Source of the DNA: Polytrichum commune
Lineage: Eukaryota > Streptophyta > Polytrichopsida > Polytrichales > Polytrichaceae
Direction: 5' to 3'
Length of the DNA stretch: 64,000 nt
NCBI GenBank assembly: GCA_950295325.1
Contig: OX485808.1
Coordinates: 28,478,527-28,542,526 of the forward strand
The position numbers and the translations under genes were made by a program. Below the pieces are notes generated by a model. That model was not told the origin of the DNA. It made no database searches and worked only from the letters and a program-made list of their open reading frames with translations. Of this stretch, positions 56,340-64,000 are shown piece after piece (within the stretch, counting starts at the first letter, position 1; every line of letters starts with the position of its first letter).

Positions 56340-57470
56340 ATCGGCTAATGTCACATCCTTGTACTTCTCTAAAGTCCACCCGGCCGCTTTGGCCACGCAT
56401 GCCTTCAAAGATATCCCTCTTATAAAGCGAGTCCTTGCCGTCGACTCCACACTATTACATGAGTTCTCGCTTATTGATTCCATGAATTACACAAGTTTAA
56501 GTATTGATAAATATTTGTCACTTATTGTAGTTTTTTCCTCACGCTTCAACCACTATATTGGTTTAATGAACTAATTGTTATCCCTAATGGAACCAAACAA
56601 ACTTCCTTTGTTCTCCTAGACTTTACTAGCTAATAGTGTAACTTTCCCATTACTTCTCGGAATGTCATGAAATTTTATCTATAACTAAGGAGACAAAGCA
56701 AAAAACATCTCACCAATTTGTGAGCCTATCCCATTTTCTGTCCGACAGTTATGACCATTTTAGTGTGTCAGTCTACCCAGATTTCAGAATGTCATAACTT
56801 CCTTTCACAGGCTCCAAAGAACTTCAAATTTTGGGAGCAATCACAAAAACTAATTGTTTATGACCCCCTGAAATTTCAAACTATTTTCATATTTCTGCCA
56901 AAACGTTATGGCCTTTTTAGTCTGCAACTCTTTAAAATACTTCAGAATGATATATCTCCTTCTCATCTACTCGGAATGACTTGAAATTTGTACTACAACT
57001 AGGAAACCTAAGAACAAAACATCCCTCAAAATTTCATGCGTTTCCAAGCCTTTGTCTAGGAGTTATACCTATTTCAACTTGAAAATGTAGGCAAAGTTCA
57101 GAATGTCATAACTGCTGCTCTAGTACTCCAAACATCCTCAGATTTTGACCATGTTCATATAAACAAGTTGTTTACTAACCCTCTAAATTTCAACGAAGTA
57201 TCTTCTTCTTCTCGGAAGTTATGCCCCTTACAACCTAGACTACTCAAGAAATACCGAGGGAAGCTATCTTATGAGCGATGAGCAGTGAGCGGTGAGCGGT
57301 GAGCAGTAACACATAAGCAATGAGCAGTAACATATGAGCAATGATTCCAAACTTAGTAAAGACACACGGGTTTAGGGTACACAACCAAAATTTTGACAAA
57401 TTAATTGCATATTTTCAATTGTAAATTGCCAATATTTTAAATGAAGCACAAGTGAAAGGGCCCTATTTCC
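56340..57470. other. Decayed coding scrap and degenerate repeats
   Basis: On the minus strand 56345-56440 reads RFIRGISLKACVAKAAGWTL then EKYKDVTLA, coding-like but unassigned. From 56640 to 57240 a phrase of the type AATGTCATAACT...CTCCAAA/CTCGGAATG...CTTCAAATTTTG recurs about every 170-180 bp, a decayed tandem array similar in style to that at 7030-7390. No gene. Confidence 0.4.
57271..57305. repeat. Heptamer microsatellite GTGAGCR x5
   Basis: Units ATGAGCG, ATGAGCA, GTGAGCG, GTGAGCG, GTGAGCA. Reverse complement of the type seen at 10272-10299. Confidence 0.8.
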
Positions 57471-57472
57471 AT

Positions 57473-57720
57473 GGATCATTTAAAACACTTTCAATTCATT
57501 ATTGATTTTTATTATAATAATCCAAACCAATACATGTCATTTATTGACATCCTTATACATGTAGTTACAACCAACACTTGCACAACTGCTCACATTCCAC
57601 AACACCAGCAAGTTCAAGTAGGTGCATAACCTCATTATACGTACATGTAGGTGCCATAATTGTGAGCCACTCAAACTGCTCACGGGTTGAATTAAGGCCC
57701 AGAATCTACAAATGAAAGGA
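57473..57720 (-). repeat. Duplicated 3' end of the SWIM transposase gene
   Basis: A degenerate copy of about 58028-58215: shared TTTTTATTATAA.AATCCAAACCAA, ACATGTCAT, ACCAGCAAGTTCAAGTAG and TATATGTAGGTGC-like text. It is the coding end plus 3' UTR of the minus-strand transposase, so it marks a second element end or a local duplication. Confidence 0.75.
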
Positions 57721-57764
57721 AATTAGATATTAGAAATAATCAATATGTAGGTAACTACTAGGTT

Positions 57765-57955
57765 TTGAGACATCCGCCTGTGGATGCGAGTTGTGTAAGA
57801 GACTGGTATTAGGTCTGTATCAACCCGGGTTCGAATCCGGTTGGTTACATTGACTGGTGCTATCCCAAATTGAGCTAGTGATAAAGTAGGAATAATCTAT
57901 AGGCGGATACCAAGAAGACGTTACTACGCGGATGTACGTAGAATCTTCTCAATTA
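57765..57955 (+). mobile_element. Possible tRNA-derived SINE-like sequence
   Basis: Contains a good Pol III B-box (GGTTCGAATCC, 57828-57838) within a T-arm-like context (AACCCGG and CCGGTT), preceded by GGATGCGAGTTG as a weak A-box candidate. It ends in an AT-rich tail (AATTATTTTTTATTTTT). It cannot be folded as a complete tRNA. Lies between the two copies of the transposase 3' end. Confidence 0.3.
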
Positions 57956-58140
57956 TTTTTTATTTTTAGAAACTTGTTATTATTTATCCATGTCAATCAA
58001 TCAAACCGCTCACGGTTGGGTCGTACTGAATCATTTGAAATACTTCCAGCCCATTGCTGATTTTTATTATAAAAATCCAAACCAAAACATGTCATATTTT
58101 GACATTCAAATATATGGTACTTAATAGATCATTTGCAATA

Positions 58141-61100
58141 CTATTCACACTCTACGATACCAGCAAGTTCAAGTAGTCGCATGACCTCGTTATAGGTATA
58201 TGTAGGTGCATGAATGAACTTGTCACTCTCGTAATCCACCTTGCACAAAAATCTAAACACATAATAAAGATGTTTACAATACACCCATTTTCCTTTCTTT
58301 CCCAATGCATGAGAGGACATTTTCGTGAAATCCGGGCATGTGCAATGCGGGATGTCGCCAATTGTGACATGGTAGGTGATATCCTGCTTGGAGACAATGT
58401 TGATTATCACTCCAAAGCCCGGATATGGAATGGCAGTGACCCCAACCACATAGTAACCCTCCATGAGTCCGGCGCTCTCCCATTTGTTTTTGTGATCCGC
58501 TAGCGGTGCTGTTGGATTACGACGCACTGTCTTCCCAAACCTGAATGTAGGGTGGGCGTCCGGGTTTGGTGGCATAGAAAAATGCGAGCGAGGGATGGGA
58601 AGAGTTGCGATTGATGAAAGCCTACGACGAGGGGACAATGCCTCCCTCTGCTGTAGTTGAAATCCAGCATCTTCAAGTGCCAAAACCTCCTTTCGCGATA
58701 GATTGGTACCTATCTTCACCGGCCACGTGTTGGGTACTATAGGCCAGTCCAACACATGTTTCTTCTTATTGCCACTCACACAACGTTTGATGTCGTCAGG
58801 GCAAAACCAAAATTCATACTCCACATTGTTGGGAGAGCGAAATTCCTTCCTGAGTCCTTTGTATGTTGGAGCAGGTGTGCCATGTTTCCCAGTCCCGACT
58901 TTGGCATTGCACATAGTCCCTGTGATGGCCTGCAGTGCCCAACATCGTTTGGCTTAGTTGGGTGGTAATCTTGCAATGTGCCAGTTGGAAGCAAGACAAT
59001 CAGTCTCTAACACGGATGTAGTATGAGCCACACCATGAATTGCAGAACTTAACGATTCCTCTATGCGTTGACGAGTTGCTCGGGTGTTCGGACGGGGAAT
59101 GGAATAGTTCACTTTGTCGGGTCGATGAGAGTCACAATCAGCACCCGGTGGTAGGTTGAGTTTGCGTTTGGTGGAACCAAAGAGCTCTGACCCTTCCAAT
59201 GCACAATCTCTAGTGTTGACGTCTTCTGCCCCTGGATAAGACTTCATGGCATCGGCCAACATTTTTGGATCTCCACATCTTGCAGCCGCTTTGAGTTTCA
59301 AGGATGCCGAATCAAGACCTTTACCATCAGACGCCCCTTTCAACCATGTCCGGTAATTTGCAATTTGCATGAAAGCACGGATCATGTCGTCCACTGTAGC
59401 TTCATATAAACAAGTCATCTTGTTGCCGGACTGTTGGAGCCATTTGTTGTGTACAGTCTCTGCAAGGTTGCATGTTGGCATTTTCGCACGCTCTTCTATT
59501 GTCATATCCTATGAACAACACACAAATACAAGGATAAGACAAACATAAGATAGATTATATATTTAGGTTTGGGTCGTTCAACCCAAAATGGCTGCCACGT
59601 TTGGGTCGAACGACCCAAACTGTTTGCGTAGTTTGGGTCGTTCGACCCAAACTATTTGTTGTTTGTTGTGTACAATCTCTGCAAGGTTGCATGTTGGCAT
59701 TCCCGTACGCTCTTCTATTGTCATATCCTATGAACAATACAGAAAGACAAAGATAAGAAAAACATAAGATATATTACATTGAATAATGAAGTTTGATATG
59801 TACAAGTAGCATATGGCCACCCCATTGTCTCTAACGAAAGTGCCAAAATCCCAACCACTCTGAAAGGCCAAGGATGCCTTCCTCGGAGGCAGCTCCAGAT
59901 GACAACCACCAAGAACGAATCACATGGTACTTGGTCTCAGCGTCGTCCATTGTTTTCGCGTCTTTGTAATCCTTGCATATTTGTTTGTGTTGAAATTGCA
60001 AGGATGGTTTGATATACTTGTAAGCTCACGTGCAACCATGGGTAGACTTGGATCACCATCCCCGTAAATCGCCCTCACCGCATTCCAATTAGCTTGAGCA
60101 CTATCAGCCATAAACCCTATGAAGTTTACGTATGGTACACCATTTTCTGCCATGACAGCATTCAAATTTTCCCAAAAGAGAATTTGTGCTGCACCATCTT
60201 CAGATTGCATGTCACAACACGCAATAGTCAACACTTTACAATATCGACTGTCGTACACATGGCAAGCCATGGTCGTCCAGTCCTTCAAACGTTTGACATG
60301 GTCAAACATAAATCATGAATTCTCCATATCCCCACCGACTTGCATCCTCTTCACAAGCTCCACACCACTACCTGGAAGGTCTACAGACATCTTAAAAACA
60401 AACACTTTGTCCTTTGACTGCCCTGGGAACCGACTACCATGGACGAATTTGAAAGCAGAGTGGTCTTTGAGCGCCATAATACTATCCATAGTTCCCATTC
60501 CACTACGCAAAAAACGCTTTGATCCAGATACAAAGTTACGACAATTTGGAGACGCAACAGTGCTGAATTTGTCCATGACGACCTCTAGGGATGAACCAAC
60601 CAAGTGATGGCCTTCGACATTTGCGGGAGATTTGAGAAGGTAATCGGCCAAGAATTGTTTGCTCGCCGCCATAACTATGGCTGAATTTTTTGCTGTGGGT
60701 GTTTTCAATACTTCATTTGCAACTCATTGGTATGCCATGTCCAATGATTCACGGCATGTGCCATTGGCCACAGGGTGATCATGTACACCAAGATGAATGC
60801 AAGCCCTGGACATTCCAACGGATGTGGAATGGATGTATATGATTTGAGCATTACACAAAGTAATGCACACAGGTGTGGAACGACATACCTTACACTCGAC
60901 AGTGGACTTAGTAGGGGGAACAACACCCACAACAAATGGGATAGGAGTTGAACCGGCCCATTCAGTGTTGTTCCGGAGGCCCCCATTGCGATTCATGTAA
61001 TCACAGTAGTCATTATGACATTGGAGATGACCAGCACAAGTAGAGCGCCGGAAGGACAGTCCAAAGTCATTTTGGATATTCGTGGTTTTGGTGGTGCACC

Positions 61101-61897
61101 AAGGGTGACCGTCGCACATCTTGTCCATGCCGTCCATTGAGCGACCATACGTACTTGGAGCTTTGAGTGCCACAAGAGGCAAGAGAAACAAAATATCACC
61201 ATTAAAAGAAGATGGTAAGTACTTGACTTCACGAACATCTATACTGTCAAAATCAATGGATGCAAGATCGGACTTTGATCTTTTTCTTGACTTTGTCAGC
61301 TTCAAGGCATCAACCATAGTCAACCCTGTAGATGAAGGTGAAGGGTGTAGTGGAGGACGTTGAGAAGGTGAGATTTTGGGAAACCACCTTCTTGTACATA
61401 AGACCGCAAGGGGATTTGGCTACATGTATAGGAAGTTGGGAAGGACTAGAATGAACACTTCTAAATGGAAATGACGATGTGTTTGAAAGATCAACAGATG
61501 CACAAATGTCATCTTCTGAATCTGATAGCACAAACACACTATCATCAAGGGGTTCCACCTTAACAGGTGCGATAGAGGGAATTTGAACTGTGGATGTACC
61601 GGATTCGTTTGTCAAAATGACAGTTGAAGCTTGCATCTGAGACTCAGAAAGTCCTATCATCCTAAATGAACCAGGTCCTAAGATCCACATAAAACCAACA
61701 TCAGTTCTATTTTTTGGAACCAAAATCGTTTCATACACCTCTCCATCTGCAGAGTACATCTCATGCTCTAAATACATGGTTCCTATCTGGAGGTTGAATC
61801 TCAAACTAAGTAAATCCTCTGAAACACTCACATGACCATCATCTTGGAGTGGCAAGATGAAGGGAACAAAAGATCCATAAGCTCTAATGGTAGCCAT
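58141..61897 (-). pseudogene. SWIM zinc-finger transposase (MULE-like), decayed
   Basis: Minus-strand gene starting at ATG 61897 (MATIRAYGSFVPFILPLQDD). A basic/acidic N-terminus is followed at 61323-60724 by a Cys/His-rich part (DKMCDGHPWCTTKT, CAGHLQCHNDYCDYMNR) and SMGVHDHPV-like LGVHDHPVANG. The core (60708-59920) contains DYLLKSPANVEGHHL, RLKDWTTMACHVYDSRYC and the acidic site NFIGFMADSAQANWNAVRAI. Then, frameshifted, HVIRSWWLSSGAASEEGIL. The 3' exon begins at 59508 (DMTIEERAKMPTCNLAETVH). The end holds a SWIM finger (HCTCPDFTKMSSHALGKKGK, then VYCKHLYYVF), CxCx(n)CxH, as in MULE and related transposases. In-frame TGA 60724-60726 and 60313-60315 and TAA 58954-58956 look like Trp and Gln codons mutated. 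The junction near 61387-61325 is an intron or frameshift, unresolved. Confidence 0.7.
59444..59777. repeat. 115-bp duplication flanking a triple family-C palindrome
   Basis: Copies 59444-59558 and 59663-59777 share TTGTTGTGTACA, GCAAGGTTGCATGTTGGCAT and CTCTTCTATTGTCATATCC, i.e. the acceptor and first codons of the last transposase exon. Between them are three palindromes with arms GTTTGGGTCG and CGACCCAAAC: 59567-59588 (right arm worn, centre TT), 59599-59620 (centre AA), 59631-59652 (centre TT). Confidence 0.9.
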
Positions 61898-62419
61898 AGA
61901 AAATCAAAAGAACATATGAACAACACATCACAAAAATATGAGGTGAATGTTGGTTTTGTATAGAGTTGTGTGAGGAAATGAATGGAAATGAAAACGTATG
62001 ATACAATAATGGATGGAGATGAAAGCGTGTGATACATAGCATCTAATAATACAGAAGTGGACATAACACAATAATAGTCAGAGAATATTTACGAGCAAGA
62101 TATACACAAAATGGCGTCAAATACTAAAAGTATTGGAAGAAAACAAAAATATATATGTGTGGACTGACGTAGATGTAGAAAGAATTAAAATTGGTTGGAA
62201 AAATAAATTATTGCTTATTATGAATAGAACAAAGTAGGTGTCAAAAAATTTTGGCGGATATAACAAAAATAAACACATAATGACAAACGCGTCGAAATAT
62301 CTCGCTCATTGAACGCCAATTACAACATGTGATCGTAATATACGCCGGATTTTGTGAGATAGATACATTGGAAGAATAAATGATAGTACCTGATAGAAAA
62401 CATATCATAGACACCAACG
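61898..62419. promoter_or_regulatory. Divergent promoter region
   Basis: AT-rich spacer between the minus-strand SWIM transposase start (61897) and the plus-strand basic-protein start (62420). No ORF supported; presumed to hold both promoters. Confidence 0.4.
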
Positions 62420-62700
62420 ATGGTGGACGATGTAGAGAGAACACCCGTGAGGCCGAAGAGAAGACGTAGGAAAGCTTTGTATTTCACTTCCGAGAAAAAG
62501 AGGTTCAGACTGAGTGTGGGAAAGAAGAATGCAAATAAGAAAGGGAAAAGAAACTTGTTGAGTACGGTAGAAGAAACTGTGAAGACACTGGATTTTGATG
62601 CAATGGAGGATGATGAAGGTGCAAAGAGCAAAGAAGATATAGATGATCGTATATCAGAATCCGAATTGAAGACAGGTTCAAAGAAGACGACAAACAAAAA
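62420..62700 (+). CDS. Small basic nuclear-type protein, first exon
   Basis: ATG 62420 opens a 94-codon exon ending in a strong donor (AAAAAG then GTAAGT at 62701). The protein is very basic at the start (VDDVERTPVRPKRRRRKALY), with a nuclear-signal-like RPKRRRRK and a second lysine cluster (GKKNANKKGKRN). It turns acidic in the middle (DFDAMEDDEGAKSKEDIDDR) and ends lysine-rich. It is transcribed divergently from the SWIM transposase, which suggests it is the accessory gene of that element. No further exons could be recognised downstream and no family is recognised. Confidence 0.4.
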
Positions 62701-63573
62701 GGTAAGTCAGTTCAACGTTCACATAATTTGATAGTGCATAAGTTGTAAGTTAGGACGGAGAACCTTGTACGTTCACTCACATATCATGTAGTAGCAATTT
62801 ATAGAGGTTATAAATTGGAGAGGAAAAAACCTATACGTTAATGCACATGGTATATAACAAAAATTTAGGAAGGCTAGAAGTCAGGAGGAGAACGTTCAGG
62901 GTTAATAAGAGCAACTTAGGAGGCGAGAAGTTTGGAGATAAAACCCTATACGTTAACGCACATGGTTTGGAAGAGCAACTTAGGAGGCAAAAAGTTGGGA
63001 GGTAAAACCCTGTGCGTTAACGCACATGGTTTGGAAGAGCAACTTAGGAGGCAAAAAGTTGGGAGGTAAAACGACTAGGAGAGCCTAAAAGTAAACAAAT
63101 ATCTATTGTATGAATTTAAATTGATCTTCAGAGCGTAGGAACAAAAAAACCATTCAAAACGGGGTTAGAATGCAAGAAATGAGAAATATGTCTATTCAAG
63201 TATTCATGGAATACGTTATAGGAGCTAGAAAATGACACAAAATAGCATAATTTTTTTTTTGCCCCGAAACCCAAAATCTACGAGGTGGCCCAAAACAAGG
63301 AAATAGATAGAAGAATAAGAAAAGAAAATGATTTCAAACCAAAACAAAATATAAGAAGATTTTGTAGCTACGGAGATTTAGATAATATAGCATATTTGTT
63401 TATGTTTTTTTGGACCCCATTAGCATTTTTTCCAGATTTTACAAGTTTTGGCAAATCTACCAATTCCAGACAAATTCAAATTCAAATTCAAAAAAAAAAG
63501 TTTTTAGCAAATTCATGTCTCGGCCCTGTGCGATTAACGCACAGGCCTTATGCACTAACGCACAGTGGCCTCA
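62701..63573. repeat. Tandem units of about 60 bp with family-D palindromes
   Basis: Around 62930-63070 a unit GGAAGAGCAACTTAGGAGG...AAAACCC..ACGTTAACGCACATGG is repeated twice and partly a third time. Each carries a palindrome centred on GCGTTAACGC: 63005-63032 is near-perfect over 28 nt, with worn versions near 62943-62970 and 62826-62850. The rest (63080-63520) is A-rich without a gene. Confidence 0.8.
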
Positions 63574-63672
63574 AAGTTGCCAGCGCAGGGTCTACTTGCC
63601 TAGCTAGAGGCTTCACAAAGTTGGGCAAGTAGACCCTGTGCGTTAACGCACAGGGTCTGCGCTGGCAACTTT
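63521..63672. repeat. Compound hairpin with a perfect 28-nt palindrome
   Basis: 63631-63658 is a perfect palindrome (half-site AGACCCTGTGCGTT). Around it AAAGTTGCCAGCGCAG (63574-63589) pairs with CTGCGCTGGCAACTTT (63657-63672), and CAGGGTCTACTTGCC (63586-63600) pairs with GGCAAGTAGACCCTG (63624-63638). A worn family-D copy lies at 63524-63545. Confidence 0.9.
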
Positions 63673-63890
63673 CTAGCGGCTATGCGGGGCACGAAGAGCC
63701 ACGCTAAATATGGCCGCAGGGACGAGTAGTATAAATTGCCACACCTTCAAAGCATTCAGTCTTTTTTCTCTCATCTATCGGACCGGAGCTCGTCGCTGCA
63801 AGCTCTCTCATCTACAGGTGTAGTACAAGGTTTGTTTGTACTTTCGTGATGACTGGGTAATTGCGCATAATTAGGCGTAAATTGCGGGTA

Positions 63891-64000
63891 GTTTGGGTCG
63901 GTCGACCCAAACTGTCTGCCTGGTTTGGGTCGCTCGACCCAAACTGTCCGTCTAGTTTGGGTCGCTCGACCCAAACTGTGAGCATGGTTTGGGTCGTTCG
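63891..64000. repeat. Array of four family-C palindromes
   Basis: 63891-63912 (centre GT), 63923-63944 (CT), 63955-63976 (CT) and 63987 onward (TT, cut by the window end). Arms are GTTTGGGTCG and CGACCCAAAC in all; the spacing is exactly 32 nt, separated by 10-nt linkers. Confidence 0.95.

Noticed and set aside
57765-57850. A functional tRNA gene
   Set aside because: Only a B-box and partial T-arm are present; no acceptor stem or anticodon arm can be paired.
12652-64000. Palindrome arrays as CRISPR
   Set aside because: Repeats are self-complementary, arms vary, linkers are not uniform unique spacers, and the genome is eukaryotic with introns and retroelements.

Overview
The window is nuclear DNA of a plant-lineage eukaryote. 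The evidence is spliced genes with GT-AG introns, Ty3/gypsy and CACTA elements of plant type, an interstitial TTTAGGG tract and no bacterial gene organisation. The mix of element families (DUF7869-type and SWIM-type transposases, a Sola-like DDE element) makes me lean towards a non-seed plant or streptophyte alga, but the species cannot be read from the sequence. Nearly everything recognisable is mobile DNA; I see no clear host housekeeping gene, rRNA or intact tRNA.

Layout. 0.8-4.6 kb: one gag-like TE gene split by a 2.2-kb insertion. 8.4-14.8 kb: a spliced beta-class amino-methyltransferase-like gene, a second methyltransferase-like polyprotein remnant, and a CTD-phosphatase (HAD)-like pseudogene with proline-rich exons, studded with 22-nt palindromes. 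15.75-41.54 kb: a nested stack. An old LTR remnant is split by a 25.5-kb CACTA element (15946-41431, target duplication ACT, TNP1-like gene on minus, TNP2-like gene on plus). That CACTA is itself split by an 8.5-kb Sola-like DDE element (20882-29422, 17-bp inverted termini, duplication ATTC) and by a 7.05-kb minus-strand Ty3/gypsy element (32262-39312, 973-bp LTRs, duplication AACCC). The empty CACTA target survives in three other copies of the same LTR in the window.

41.5-47.8 kb: a decayed plus-strand Ty3/gypsy element whose gag core is inverted and whose pol is interrupted by a solo LTR (43023-43997, duplication TAGCG). 47.8-56.3 kb: a block bounded by 167-bp inverted repeats, with an apparently intact two-exon DUF7869-type transposase gene (48312-51380) and a truncated second copy. 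57.5-62.7 kb: a decayed minus-strand SWIM zinc-finger transposase gene with a divergent small basic-protein exon. 62.8-64 kb: palindromic repeats.

Two patterns cut across the window. First, short palindromes with 10-nt arms, a CG-NN-CG centre and a variable central dinucleotide recur in three sequence families, mostly in introns and leaders of the elements. Second, most premature stops are explained by C-to-T (or G-to-A) changes at CAG, CAA, CGA or TGG codons, as expected for methylated, silenced transposons.
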